Positions 34,148-43,241 of a DNA stretch of 64,000 bases are shown here, one piece after another. Every line of letters begins with the position of its first letter. Position 1 is the first letter of the stretch. The DNA is from Sporosarcina globispora (lineage in GTDB: Bacteria; Bacillota; Bacilli; Bacillales; Cytobacillaceae): positions 5,215,655 through 5,279,654 of the forward strand of contig NZ_LGUF01000007.1 of assembly GCF_001274725.1 (NCBI RefSeq), written 5' to 3'. Position numbers and translations under genes: made by a program. The notes beneath the pieces were generated by a model. It searched no databases and was not told the origin of the DNA. It worked only from the letters and a program-made list of their open reading frames with translations.

Positions 34148-35029
34148 ATGGGAAAACGTATTTTTTACTTTATATTAACGAACGTGCTTGTTCTATTGAC
34201 GATCAGTATTATTTTCTCGCTGATTGGCGGAGGAAATTACATTAATGCCCAGGGCGGCATTGATTTTGGCTCATTGCTTGTTGTCAGTGCCGTGATTGGT
34301 TTCTCCGGCTCCCTTATTTCTCTGTTGATGTCCCGCTGGATGGCCAAGAGAATGATGAATGTCCAGGTGCTGGACCCGAATGGTGCCCTATCAGCAGCTG
34401 AACGCCACATTGTGGAAAAAGTTCACCGACTATCAAGAGCAGCAGGCTTAACACATATGCCTGAAGTGGGAATCTATCATTCCCCTGAAGTGAACGCCTT
34501 TGCGACAGGGCCTTCGAAAAAACGCTCACTAGTAGCGGTTTCAACTGGATTGCTGCAGGAAATGGACGACGATGCCATTGAAGGTGTCATCGCCCATGAG
34601 GTCGCCCATATCGCAAACGGAGACATGGTCACCATGACCCTTCTCCAGGGTGTAGTGAATACATTCGTAGTCTTCCTTGCCCGTATTGCAGCTTGGGCCG
34701 CATCCCGTTTCGTCAAAGAAGAAATGGCGCCAATTGTGCATTTCATTGCCGTAATTGTATTCCAGATCGCCTTCTCGATCCTTGGAAGCCTTGTGGTCTT
34801 CGCCTACTCCCGCCACCGTGAATTCCATGCGGACCGCGGCGGTGCAGACCTTGCCGGAAAAGACAAAATGACACATGCCCTGCAGATGCTGAAGGCCTAC
34901 TCCAGCCGCATTAAGGGTCAGGAGCAGACAGCCATCTCCACATTAAAAATTAATAATAGAAGTAAAGCTTCATTATTCTCAACACATCCAGATTTGGATG
35001 AGCGTATAAGACGTTTGAGTGCGAAGTAA
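34148..35029 (+). CDS. htpX: Membrane zinc metalloprotease HtpX
   Basis: This 293-residue protein has two N-terminal membrane spans (about 7-27 and 36-58), the zinc-binding HEVAH motif in [16 protein letters not shown] (near residue 146) and two more spans around 160-220, with the third ligand glutamate in the [13 protein letters not shown] stretch. HtpX degrades misfolded membrane proteins together with FtsH during envelope or heat stress. RBS AAAGGGTGAGGAA precedes the ATG. A terminator follows directly. Confidence 0.92.
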   Translation: MGKRIFYFILTNVLVLLTISIIFSLIGGGNYINAQGGIDFGSLLVVSAVIGFSGSLISLLMSRWMAKRMMNVQVLDPNGALSAAERHIVEKVHRLSRAAGLTHMPEVGIYHSPEVNAFATGPSKKRSLVAVSTGLLQEMDDDAIEGVIAHEVAHIANGDMVTMTLLQGVVNTFVVFLARIAAWAASRFVKEEMAPIVHFIAVIVFQIAFSILGSLVVFAYSRHREFHADRGGADLAGKDKMTHALQMLKAYSSRIKGQEQTAISTLKINNRSKASLFSTHPDLDERIRRLSAK

Positions 35030-35031
35030 TG

Positions 35032-35063
35032 AAAAGGGTGCCCTGATTGGTGCACCCTTTTTC
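35032..35063 (+). terminator. Terminator of htpX
   Basis: AAGGGTGC (35034-35041) pairs with GCACCCTT (35052-35059), followed by TTTC. Confidence 0.88.
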
Positions 35064-35123
35064 GTGTTTCTTTCTCCTCCAATATCTGGATAACCTTCTT
35101 TAACCAAATGTTTAGTGGATTTT

Positions 35124-35711
35124 TCAATCAAACGTTTGATTGAATCGATAGACTAAAAAACGCTCATTTTCATTGCCCTCGAGGACCACCTCTTTTATCA
35201 GCTCAAATGGGGTGCTGTTTTCCAGATAAAAAATATAATCTTCTGAAGGGTAATATAAAATAATGTCCATTTCGCACGGGTTCTCTTCGGATGAGTGCAG
35301 GATGTTGTTAACAACTTTCATAAAAATCTGCACTGAAAACGGATTGAAAAAGTAAAAATGGCTGTCCTGTGGTGTTATTTCATACTCCTGAGCCAGGATG
35401 CACTGAAAGCTGATTCTGTCTTTTTCCCCTTTGTAATTCCTCAAATTTTCCATTGCTTCACGGTAAAAATCCTCACTCATCTCCACGCCGGCAGCAGATG
35501 CCCGAAATGTATGGTGAATATAAAATGGCAGCCGGCCTTTGCCGCTGCCGAAATCCACCAAGCGGTCACTGCTTTTCAGCCTGTATTCACTGAACAGTTT
35601 TTCCAGGCCTTGATATGGGGTAGGCTCGTAGCGGTGGTAGTGGAAAGATTCATGGAATCCTATTTGGTCGCCGCTTGTATGGATGTTGAGCATTTCATCA
35701 AAATTGTTCAT
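35124..35711 (-). CDS. Class I SAM-dependent methyltransferase
   Basis: This 195-residue protein starts at ATG 35711 (GAGGAG 6 bases upstream); a longer frame exists without a ribosome site. The SAM-binding motif I is RLVDFGSGKGRLPFYIHH (near residue 47) with an acidic motif II in AAGVEMSEDFY and motif IV FYFFNPFS. The substrate is unknown. It is a single gene between htpX and the rsbR-like gene. Confidence 0.83.
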   Translation of the reverse strand: MNNFDEMLNIHTSGDQIGFHESFHYHRYEPTPYQGLEKLFSEYRLKSSDRLVDFGSGKGRLPFYIHHTFRASAAGVEMSEDFYREAMENLRNYKGEKDRISFQCILAQEYEITPQDSHFYFFNPFSVQIFMKVVNNILHSSEENPCEMDIILYYPSEDYIFYLENSTPFELIKEVVLEGNENERFLVYRFNQTFD

Positions 35712-35783
35712 ATGAGACTCCTCGCTAAAAAATGCCTGCCGCCATCCTAAGAGGACGGTGACAAGCACCTGTATATGTAAAAT

Positions 35784-36629
35784 CTAGTTCTGTTCAATCA
35801 CTAAATACTCCCGTAATGTCTGCTGCAGTGTTCCCTTTGTTTCCGCCTGGTTCTCGAATGATACACCGGCGTGGATCATTTTGCGGACAAGTTCAGCACG
35901 CAAGCCGGTAAGGACCGCATCGCAGCCCATCATTTTGATGCCGCTCAGAATTTTCTTGAAGCGAACAATGACGTCAATCTCCATATCGGCAATTCCGGAA
36001 AGGTCCATGATCAAGGTTTGGATTTTAATCGATGAGATATCCAGCAAAACCTTCTCTTCAATCGTCTGAATCCGGTACGAATCAATCATGCCAATCAGCG
36101 GCAGAACAGCGACAGAAGTGCTGACCGGAATAATCGGCACCGATAAATGCTCGACCAATTTCCGCTGGGATTTGAGCATTTCATCTTTATAATCAGAATA
36201 GCCGATGAAGAAATTATTCAAAAATTGGTCAACATGATCATTGACTTCCTTTTCCAGCCTATAGAAATCTTCGCCTGTCTTATGCACTCCTTTAATTTTG
36301 TCATACTGAAATAAGAAGTGCCACAGAGTTCGCCTGATGGCCTGTACCCATTCCAGCTTGAATGAAAGAGTCAGGGAATGCTCCGCCCAGGCTACACCCT
36401 CTTGTCTGGCAAAAGCAATCAGCTCTTCTTCTCTATTTTCGGCAACATATAAAGCCAATCTCTCGGCATTTTTTAAAAGATCGATATTGCCTCTTTGCAG
36501 GATTTCATTAATTTTAGTGGCTACATTCACAGCCTCAGACAGAAGTTTTTGCTGAAAATTCCCACGATTTACGACAATAAATTCTGCTGTATTATTAGTT
36601 TCTTTGTAAGCTGCTTCCATTGTAAGCAT
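35784..36629 (-). CDS. RsbR-type stressosome co-antagonist with STAS domain
   Basis: This 281-residue protein has an N-terminal non-haem globin-like sensor region (about 25-150) and a C-terminal STAS domain (about 163-278, with SVAVLPLIGMIDSYRIQTIE, LIMDLSGIADMEIDVIVRF and GCDAVLTGLRAELVRKM). STAS threonine/serine sites are phosphorylated by RsbT in the sigma-B stressosome. It is not next to rsbS/rsbT here, as is usual for the accessory RsbR paralogues (YkoB/YojH/YqhA/YtvA type). The start at 36629 has AAGGGG 3 bases upstream; ATG 36620 has the better spacing and may be the real start. Confidence 0.85.
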   Translation of the reverse strand: MLTMEAAYKETNNTAEFIVVNRGNFQQKLLSEAVNVATKINEILQRGNIDLLKNAERLALYVAENREEELIAFARQEGVAWAEHSLTLSFKLEWVQAIRRTLWHFLFQYDKIKGVHKTGEDFYRLEKEVNDHVDQFLNNFFIGYSDYKDEMLKSQRKLVEHLSVPIIPVSTSVAVLPLIGMIDSYRIQTIEEKVLLDISSIKIQTLIMDLSGIADMEIDVIVRFKKILSGIKMMGCDAVLTGLRAELVRKMIHAGVSFENQAETKGTLQQTLREYLVIEQN

Positions 36630-36815
36630 ACGCCCCTTTTTTAGATACTAAACACTTTCTTTTTATTCGTAAAAAATCCTTCTCTTGGACTTAATTATGG
36701 AAGATACTAGCACCCTTTTTCCAAACCCCAGGTTTTTCATACCCTTTCTAACTTACCCATAAACCTTAAATTTGATATTTTTTTAAAATTCTTTTGCCTT
36801 TGCACTTTTACAAGT

Positions 36816-36842
36816 AAAAAAGCGCCGCAAGTGGCGCTTCAT
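36816..36842 (-). terminator. Terminator of the sodium-dependent transporter gene
   Basis: AAGCGCC (36820-36826) pairs with GGCGCTT (36833-36839); on the minus strand it is followed by TTTTTTACTT. Confidence 0.85.
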
Positions 36843-36843
36843 A

Positions 36844-38187
36844 CTAAATAAGCCCTATTGTGCTTATAAACACAACAACAATCGTGACAGGAACTAATAC
36901 TTTCATCAGAATGCTCCAGGCTGTGTACATGGATGGCGAAAGATTGCTGCCGAGCAGAAATTCCTCTTTTACAAGCTGTTTGTCCATCCTAAAAGAAATA
37001 AACAGGGCAATCAGCAGGCAGCCTAGAGGGAGCAGGATGTTGCTGACCAGGTAGTCGGTTGCATCAAAAATATTTTTCCCGAAAATGGTGAAGTCCCCAA
37101 GCAGGCTGAACGAGAGTGCAGCAGGAATCCCGGCGGCAAACATGACAATGCCGGAGATCCAGGAGATTTTTTTCCGGGAATGCTTTCCGTTCTCGATGAA
37201 TGCAGAGACAATGATTTCCAGCATGCTGAACGATGATGTTAAAGTGGCAAATAAGAAAAGCAGCAGGAAGATCGCCAGGAACACTTCCCCTAATGGGATC
37301 TGTGAAAAGACGGCCGGTAGGACCATGAACAGGAGTCCCGGGCCTTCCGCCGGTTCAAACCCGAATGCAAACACAACCGGGAAAATCGCCAATCCTGCCA
37401 AAACAGAGATAATAATGTTCATGATGACAACAGAGCCCGCTGAATTCGGGATGCTGACTTTTTTATCAAGATACGAGCTGTAAGTGACCATACATGAGAA
37501 GCCCACAGCCAGTGCAAAGAACGACTGTCCCAATGCATAAAGGGCCGATTCCCCTGTGATTTTGCTGAAATCAGGATTCAGGAAGAACTTGACTCCTTCC
37601 ATCGCTCCATCCAGTGTCAGTGCGCGTACCACAAGCACGATAAAAAAGATGAATAATAGCGGCATCATATATTTGCTTGCAGCTTCAATCCCGTTTTGGA
37701 TTCCGAAAGTGATGACCACAATGTTGATAAGCAGAAAAGCAGCAAGTCCCAATAGTGCCCAGCTTGGCGTGGAAGTGATAGTGCCAAATAGTTCCGGATA
37801 GCTTGCTCCAGGCGTAATGATTTGGCCGCCAATCGACAGGACTGTGTAAATCAGCACCCAGCCTCCAACAACCGAATAAAAACTCAGCAGCAGGAAGCAG
37901 CCGACAACGCCAAGCTTGCCGGTAATGGTCCACGGGCTGTTTGGCGCCAGTTTATAATAGGCAGACACCGCTTCTTTCTGCGCGCCCCGCCCGATAATAA
38001 ATTCTGAAATGAGCATCGGAAGACCAATCAAAATCGTAAACGCGATAAACATCAGCAAAAAAGCGCCCCCGCCGCTCGTTCCGGCTACATACGGGAACTT
38101 CCAGATGGCTCCCAGGCCGATTGCTGCACCGGCCGAGGACATGATAAAGCCGAATTTAGATGACCATTGCTCTCGATTTGTACTCAT
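36844..38187 (-). CDS. Sodium-dependent transporter (NSS/SNF family)
   Basis: This 447-residue protein has eleven or twelve hydrophobic segments. The N-terminal WSSKFGFIMSSAGAAIGLGA with WKFPYVAGTSGGGAF is the NSS sodium and substrate site signature. NSS members import amino acids with sodium. Its location directly downstream of kynA (same strand, about 80 bp apart) suggests tryptophan or kynurenine as substrate, but it has its own terminator and the link is inference. Confidence 0.85.
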   Translation of the reverse strand: MSTNREQWSSKFGFIMSSAGAAIGLGAIWKFPYVAGTSGGGAFLLMFIAFTILIGLPMLISEFIIGRGAQKEAVSAYYKLAPNSPWTITGKLGVVGCFLLLSFYSVVGGWVLIYTVLSIGGQIITPGASYPELFGTITSTPSWALLGLAAFLLINIVVITFGIQNGIEAASKYMMPLLFIFFIVLVVRALTLDGAMEGVKFFLNPDFSKITGESALYALGQSFFALAVGFSCMVTYSSYLDKKVSIPNSAGSVVIMNIIISVLAGLAIFPVVFAFGFEPAEGPGLLFMVLPAVFSQIPLGEVFLAIFLLLFLFATLTSSFSMLEIIVSAFIENGKHSRKKISWISGIVMFAAGIPAALSFSLLGDFTIFGKNIFDATDYLVSNILLPLGCLLIALFISFRMDKQLVKEEFLLGSNLSPSMYTAWSILMKVLVPVTIVVVFISTIGLI

Positions 38188-38216
38188 AGTACCCCCCTGT
38201 TCTCTATTTTTAAGTA

Positions 38217-38246
38217 AAGGCCCGATTCAGGAAGGCTTTCGGGCCC
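38217..38246 (-). terminator. Terminator-like hairpin after kynA
   Basis: GGCCCGA and TCGGGCC form a stem with a 13-base loop between 38219 and 38245; on the minus strand TTTACTT follows. It separates kynA from the sodium-dependent transporter gene. Confidence 0.7.
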
Positions 38247-38268
38247 CGATTTCCCTTTAAATCCTAGA

Positions 38269-39123
38269 TCACAGCTCCGTACGGATATCCCAAAGTTCAG
38301 GGAAGAAACGCTGATCCAATACTTTTTTCAGGTAGCCGACACCGGAGGAACCGCCTGTGCCCATCTTGAAGCCGATGATCCGTTCCACCGTTTTCATATG
38401 GCGGAAGCGCCACTGCTGGAGCCAATCTTCGATATCCACAAGTTTTTCCGCGAGCTCGTATAACTCCCAGTACTTTTCAGGATTTTTATACACAGTCATC
38501 CAGGCTGCGCGGACAGAATCATTTTCTTTGTATGTTCTAGTTACATCTCTGTTCAGAATGTCTTCATCAACCGGCAGGCCTGCTTTGTGAAGCGCGCGGA
38601 TGGCTACATCGTATAGGCCCGGCTTTTCGAACGCTTCCGTTAATTTCGCATGCAGCTCAGGATCTTTTTGGTAGATTTTCAGAACATGCTCAGTTTTATA
38701 ACCTAACGCAAATTCTACCATACGATACTGGTAGGATTGGAAGCCAGATGCCTGACCGAGCGAATCGCGGAACTCCATATACTCGGACGGCGTCAATGTA
38801 GAAAGCACATCCCAGGCCTGGATAATTTGCGATTGCGTCTTCGAAACGCGCGCCAATCGCTTCTGTGCTGCGGATAAATTATTGTTTTCAATCGATTCGA
38901 TGGCTGCGCCCATTTCATGAAGAATCAGCTTCATCCACAGCTCGCTCACCTGGTGGATCACGATGAACAGCATCTCATCATGATGTCCGGAAAGCCTGTT
39001 TTGTGCGGATAGGATTTTGTCGAGCTGAAGGTATTCGCCGTATGTCATGTTGTTGGTGAAGTCTGTATGGATGCTCTTTTCAGAGGTTGTCGCGTTTACG
39101 TCCTGGTGTTTTTCGTTGTGCAT
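38269..39123 (-). CDS. kynA: Tryptophan 2,3-dioxygenase
   Basis: This 284-residue haem enzyme is of the usual bacterial length. [20 protein letters not shown] and [20 protein letters not shown] (near residues 27-66) are the family signature, [20 protein letters not shown] near 243 holds the proximal haem histidine, and it ends near [12 protein letters not shown]. It converts L-tryptophan to N-formylkynurenine in the cytoplasm, the first step of the kynurenine pathway. kynB and kynU lie upstream on the same strand, separated by a 420-bp gap that holds a repeat array, so kynA may be transcribed from its own promoter or by read-through. Confidence 0.95.
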   Translation of the reverse strand: MHNEKHQDVNATTSEKSIHTDFTNNMTYGEYLQLDKILSAQNRLSGHHDEMLFIVIHQVSELWMKLILHEMGAAIESIENNNLSAAQKRLARVSKTQSQIIQAWDVLSTLTPSEYMEFRDSLGQASGFQSYQYRMVEFALGYKTEHVLKIYQKDPELHAKLTEAFEKPGLYDVAIRALHKAGLPVDEDILNRDVTRTYKENDSVRAAWMTVYKNPEKYWELYELAEKLVDIEDWLQQWRFRHMKTVERIIGFKMGTGGSSGVGYLKKVLDQRFFPELWDIRTEL

Positions 39124-39214
39124 GTGGGTTCCTCCTTGGGATTGGTTCTTTGTTCTATTTGACTTGCCGTTTTCGATGTGGTCCGGTTCTAATGCCCGGA
39201 ATATCAGCAGATTA

Positions 39215-39540
39215 CCGAAATATTGAAAATCTGTCCGATATTGTTCTGTGATTGACCGGTATAATTAAATTTTGACTGATATATTATGTTTTTGACCGAT
39301 AAACTAGTAGCGGATTGCGGCCGAACTTGATTTTGCCGGTAAATCAGCCATTTTGGCCGGTAATTGTACGGTTTCGGCCGGTATTTTCATTAAATCGGCC
39401 GGTAAAAGCTATTTCTGCTGGCTGCTGCGAATCCAGCAAGACAGCAAATTAGCTTTTGACCGATAAACCTGGCCGGTCGGCCGTTAAATATGTTATTTTG
39501 ACCGATAAATTCAGGATTTTGGCAGTTAACCAGCTTAAAC
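39215..39540. repeat. Phased GACCGATA / GGCCGGTA array, copy 3
   Basis: At least twelve CCGRTA-type cores occur, many at 20-21 bp steps: 39215, 39235, 39255, 39275 and 39295 (20 each), then 39336, 39357, 39378 and 39399 (21 each), with later units around 39459-39505. The first half uses GACCGATA, the second half GGCCGGTA. It lies between kynA and kynB. Nothing else is seen in the 420-bp gap. Confidence 0.8.
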
Positions 39541-39543
39541 CGC

Positions 39544-40170
39544 CTAAATCGGCCGAATAACCGCCCGCACCGGGCTTCCATCTCCCTCTTTTATCGGGAG
39601 CGGCAAGGCAATGAGTTCATAATTTCCTTCTTCTACATCATCCAGCATGGTATTTTCCAGAATATGAATGCCATTTCGATATAAAGCATGGTGTGTTTCC
39701 ATCTCTTTGCTGTCGAGCGGATCGACAGATGGCACATCCACTCCGAGCAGGCGCACGCCTTTACTGCCAAGATAGTCGGCCATATCAGGCGTCAGTTCAG
39801 GGATCCGATTCGGAAACACTTCCGGATCATTCGGAACCGCGGTCCTAAGCAGCACTCGTTCTACGCCTTCGAGATCAAATCCGCTCAGAACTTCCGAATC
39901 CACCCTTTCATAACCAGACACATCAATCACCCGGGCCGGTCCGATATACAGCTCGATGTCCAGGTCCAAGATTTTTTCGCCTTCATCATTAAAATGGAAC
40001 GGCGCATCGACATGGGTGCCGGTATGCAGGCTGGTCGTAATCCGGCCGATATTAACAGAGCCGGTTTGTTCTTTTGTAAAAGCTGTTTCATAGCTGAATG
40101 GCGTATCGCCTGGCCAGTGGGCAATGCCGCTAGTGAGCGGCTGTGAAATATCAATCCACTCTTTTTTCAT
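39544..40170 (-). CDS. kynB: Arylformamidase (kynurenine formamidase)
   Basis: This 208-residue protein belongs to the metal-dependent KynB cyclase-like family: WIDISQPLTSGIAHWPGDTP opens it, SLHTGTHVDAPFHF (near residue 47) carries the HGTHxDxPxH-type metal ligands, and VDVPSVDPLDSKEMETHH (near 148) is conserved. It hydrolyses N-formylkynurenine to kynurenine and formate. Its start overlaps the kynU stop by one base, so the two are coupled. Confidence 0.93.
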   Translation of the reverse strand: MKKEWIDISQPLTSGIAHWPGDTPFSYETAFTKEQTGSVNIGRITTSLHTGTHVDAPFHFNDEGEKILDLDIELYIGPARVIDVSGYERVDSEVLSGFDLEGVERVLLRTAVPNDPEVFPNRIPELTPDMADYLGSKGVRLLGVDVPSVDPLDSKEMETHHALYRNGIHILENTMLDDVEEGNYELIALPLPIKEGDGSPVRAVIRPI

Positions 40171-41438
40171 TATGCTACGACTCCCCGCTTATTTTCGAAT
40201 TGCTTGTATTTTTCCTCTTCCATAATGCCTTTTAAAATTTGCACTGTTTTCCACACTTCTTCAAATGTGTTATATAAAGCAACAGGTGCCAGGCGGATTC
40301 CATTTGGCGCGCGGAAATCCGGGATGACTCCCTCTGCCTTCAGCGCCTTGCAGATCCGCGCTGCTTCCGGGTGCTCCAGATAAATATGGCCGCCGCGCTT
40401 CTTTTCATCAAGCGGGTTGCGCAGAATAAGGCCATGTCCATCAAGCTCATGCTGAATCAGCTCAATCATATAGCCTGTCAGTTTAAGAGATTTTTCACGG
40501 ATTCTTTCCATGCCAGCTTCATTAAACATGCTGAGTGACCCAATAATCGGCGCCATACTAAAGATATTCGGCGTTCCAATCTGATATGCACCAGCATCTT
40601 CTGCGGCAGTCAGCACATGTTCCATATCAAACTGCTTATCCTTGCGGGAGCTGAACCAGCCGGCAAGACCCGGCACCTGGCCAAAATGGCGCTTGTTCAC
40701 AAACAATCCACCGGTCGAGCCAGGTCCGCCATTCAGATGCTTATAGTTGCACCAGAAGGCGAAATCCACATCCCAATCACTCAGGGAATGAGGTATAGAT
40801 CCAACCGAATGGCATAGATCAAAGCCAATCTCAATCCCGCGCTTATGCGCCTCAGCAGTCAGATGCTCCATATCCAGCACCTGGCCGCTGCGGTATAAAA
40901 CGCCCGGCAGGACAATCAGCGCGATTTCATCTGTCATTGCCCCGACAATGTCCTCTTCCCTCAGCGTATGGCCATCGGCACTTCTCACCTGAACAAGATG
41001 CTCTTCAGGATCATAGCCCTTCAGCTTAACCTGACTTTGCAGCGCATAAATATCACTCGGAAAATTCAGTTCGTCCGCCAATATCTTCGTTCTTTTTCCA
41101 GCCGGCTTGTAAAAAGTCGATACCAGCTGGTGAAGGTTAACGGTGGTGGAACCGCTTACAATCACTTCCTCCGGATTTGCCCCCACAATGGGCGCCATCT
41201 CTTTTCCCAGTTTTTCAGATAGATAGAACCATGGATTATCCCCTTCTGTCCATCCGTCAATACCATGATGCTTCCAGGAATCCAGCAAGTCGAGAAGTGA
41301 TTTTTCCGCACGTTTTGAAAGCAGTCCGAGTGAATTGCCATCCAGATATATTCCATCTTCTTTTATATAAAACTCTTCCCGGTAGGACAGGTCATTCCCG
41401 GCATCCATTCCGATTGCATACTCTCGTGTAAAATCCAT
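40170..41438 (-). CDS. kynU: Kynureninase
   Basis: This 422-residue PLP enzyme shows [17 protein letters not shown] near residue 30, [17 protein letters not shown] near 95, the cofactor aspartate region [16 protein letters not shown] near 200 and the Schiff-base lysine in [17 protein letters not shown] near 235. It cleaves kynurenine to anthranilate and alanine. Anthranilate can feed tryptophan synthesis or be degraded. It is the first gene of the kynUB unit behind a near-ideal promoter with an operator palindrome. Confidence 0.94.
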   Translation of the reverse strand: MDFTREYAIGMDAGNDLSYREEFYIKEDGIYLDGNSLGLLSKRAEKSLLDLLDSWKHHGIDGWTEGDNPWFYLSEKLGKEMAPIVGANPEEVIVSGSTTVNLHQLVSTFYKPAGKRTKILADELNFPSDIYALQSQVKLKGYDPEEHLVQVRSADGHTLREEDIVGAMTDEIALIVLPGVLYRSGQVLDMEHLTAEAHKRGIEIGFDLCHSVGSIPHSLSDWDVDFAFWCNYKHLNGGPGSTGGLFVNKRHFGQVPGLAGWFSSRKDKQFDMEHVLTAAEDAGAYQIGTPNIFSMAPIIGSLSMFNEAGMERIREKSLKLTGYMIELIQHELDGHGLILRNPLDEKKRGGHIYLEHPEAARICKALKAEGVIPDFRAPNGIRLAPVALYNTFEEVWKTVQILKGIMEEEKYKQFENKRGVVA

Positions 41439-41476
41439 TGATTTCCAACCTTTCAGAATATTTATTATTTACGAAA

Positions 41477-41514
41477 ATTATATTGTTTGATTGACACTAT
41501 GTCAATGATATAAT
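41477..41514. promoter_or_regulatory. Divergent kynU / tetR promoters with palindromic operator
   Basis: Towards kynU: TTGACA (plus 41500-41505) and TATAAT (plus 41477-41482) with exactly 17 bp between. Towards tetR: TTGATT (41487-41492) and TATAAT (41509-41514), 16 bp between. The perfect 7-3-7 palindrome ATTGACACTATGTCAAT at 41490-41506 overlaps the kynU -35 box and the tetR spacer, so one repressor would shut both. Confidence 0.8.
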
Positions 41515-41555
41515 GTCAGTATAGTTGTCAGAAAATTAATGAAGGAATGAAACAA

Positions 41556-42173
41556 ATGACGAACCCGATGGATCAATTGCCCGCAAGGCAGCAGCAGGCC
41601 TTGAAGACGCGTCAAAAGCTTCTTCAAGCGGGAAAAGAAGTCTTTCTCGAAAACGGCTTTCAAAAAGCAACCATCTCCCAAGTGATAAAAAAAGCAAAAA
41701 CAGGCTACGGAACGGCTTACGTCTATTTTAAAAATAAAGATGAGTTATTCATCACCTTAATGGAAGATCTCATGAACCTGTTTTACAAAGTCGCTGAGAT
41801 GCCCTTTATGCCGCAGACTAAAGAAGAGGCCTATGAAAATATTAAGAAGCAGGTCAGGATGTTCCTGCAGCTCGCGCTCGACGAACGGGATATGATGAAG
41901 ATTGTTAAAGAGGCGATCGGTGTTTCGCCTGAAATCGACCACAAATGGTATATGATCCGCGAGCGCTTCATTGAACGGATTTTGGTCGATATCCGCTACG
42001 CCCAGGCGCAAAAGCTCGCCAAAGAACGCCTCAATCCAGCTCTTACTGCGAGGGGCTGGTTCTATTCGAATGAAATGTTCATGTGGGAGCTTGTGATGAA
42101 TAAGGATAAGTATAAGTTGGATGATGTAATTGTGAATTTGACGAGCATGTATACGGGCGGACTGTACGAATAA
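41556..42173 (+). CDS. TetR-family regulator, probable repressor of the kyn genes
   Basis: This 205-residue protein starts at ATG 41556 (AAGGA 9 bases upstream); an ATG at 41547 touches the ribosome site. The TetR helix-turn-helix is at about residues 12-58 (FLENGFQKATISQVIKKAKT then GYGTAYVYFKNKDELF). The C-terminal ligand domain fits TetR family proteins. It is divergent from kynUB and shares the operator at 41490-41506, so it most probably senses kynurenine, tryptophan or a related compound; this is inference from position. Confidence 0.85.
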   Translation: MTNPMDQLPARQQQALKTRQKLLQAGKEVFLENGFQKATISQVIKKAKTGYGTAYVYFKNKDELFITLMEDLMNLFYKVAEMPFMPQTKEEAYENIKKQVRMFLQLALDERDMMKIVKEAIGVSPEIDHKWYMIRERFIERILVDIRYAQAQKLAKERLNPALTARGWFYSNEMFMWELVMNKDKYKLDDVIVNLTSMYTGGLYE

Positions 42174-42238
42174 AGATATATGTGCCTCTTTTTAATTATA
42201 TGTGCGACTTCCTATTCCGCCGTCTGTTTTAAAGATCA

Positions 42239-42277
42239 AAAAAGGTGCCTTCTCCCTCTGGAAAAGGCACCTTTTTT
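42239..42277. terminator. Bidirectional terminator
   Basis: GGTGCCTT and AAGGCACC form the stem with a 10-12 base loop, flanked by AAAAA and TTTTTT. It lies between the convergent tetR and ABC ATPase genes. Confidence 0.88.
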
Positions 42278-42975
42278 CAATTCGAAACACTCTCAGGTTC
42301 ATTCGATGTAACCGTAATACTCCCTTTCGAGAGCTTCACAACCACATCCGAATCTCTCGCAATAGTCGGGTCATGCGTAACGACGATGACGCATTTTCCT
42401 TCTTCATGGGCCAGCGCCCGCGAAAGTCCAACGATTTCCTTAGCTGTATCTTCGTCCAGGTTCCCGGTCGGCTCGTCCGCCACAATCAGCTCGGCGTCAC
42501 AGCATAATGCCCGGGCAATGGCAACACGCTGCTGCTGGCCTCCGCTTAATGTGAGGACTTTTTGCCGGGCCTGGATTTCGTAAATTCCGACCCGCTGCAG
42601 CATCTCCAAAGCAATCGCCTTTTTGTTTTTCGCAGAAGAACCCGTAATTTCCATCGCTGTCAATACATTCTGCAAGGCCGTCATATAAGGAAGCAGATTA
42701 TAAGATTGAAAGACAATTGAAACATATTTGTTCCGGAATCGTGTCAATCCAATTTTCCGGACGTCTTTCCCTTCGTACAGCACTTTTCCTTCTTTCGGTA
42801 CATCGAGGGCACTCGCCAGCGCCAGGAAGGTGGTTTTCCCGGAGCCAGACGGCCCGATGATGCTGTAAAAATTCCCCTTCTCAAAACTCACATTAATATT
42901 TTTCAAGATATCGTGTCTTTTGTTTTCGTGTTTGTACCAGTAGCTGATATTTTTAAACTCCAGCAATGAACTCAT
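42277..42975 (-). CDS. ABC transporter ATP-binding protein, permease partner deleted
   Basis: This 232-residue ATPase has Walker A GPSGSGKTTFLALAS (near residue 41), Q-loop VFQSYNLLPYMTA, signature [15 protein letters not shown] (near 144), Walker B LIVADEPTGNLD and VVTHD. It is of the MacB/FtsX-partner subtype. The gene upstream in the transcript is a gutted permease (42990-43233), so this ATPase has lost its cognate membrane partner and may be non-functional or serve another permease. Confidence 0.88.
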   Translation of the reverse strand: MSSLLEFKNISYWYKHENKRHDILKNINVSFEKGNFYSIIGPSGSGKTTFLALASALDVPKEGKVLYEGKDVRKIGLTRFRNKYVSIVFQSYNLLPYMTALQNVLTAMEITGSSAKNKKAIALEMLQRVGIYEIQARQKVLTLSGGQQQRVAIARALCCDAELIVADEPTGNLDEDTAKEIVGLSRALAHEEGKCVIVVTHDPTIARDSDVVVKLSKGSITVTSNEPESVSN

Positions 42976-42989
42976 TTTTCCATCTCCTT

Positions 42990-43233
42990 TTAGTCCTGCT
43001 TGCTTAGAATAGCTTTTGGCTGAAGGCGCAATACGGATAGGGAAAGCAATAATGCTGACAATGCTGCAATAACAAGACCAATTGCTTCTGGCGGGCGAGA
43101 TTACCCGACTTTTCGGCAGCTGTCTGGATTGACAGTCCTGCCAGTACTAATACACAAATCACGGTAAACACGAAGATCTGCGGAATGCTCTTCACTTTTC
43201 GCGCCTTCACACTTAAAAAAACTCGTTTTAAAA
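42990..43233 (-). pseudogene. ABC permease (FtsX type) with large internal deletion
   Basis: The reverse strand reads [39 protein letters not shown], a permease N terminus, and then changes frame near 43090 to GLVIAALSALLLSLSVLRLQ PKAILSKQD, a typical FtsX-family C terminus ending in TAA (plus 42990-42992). Several hundred residues between are missing, and there is no start codon in frame at the N-terminal end. It sits between the PrsA-like foldase gene and the ATPase gene of the same transcript. Confidence 0.8.
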
Positions 43234-43241
43234 AATTTATC

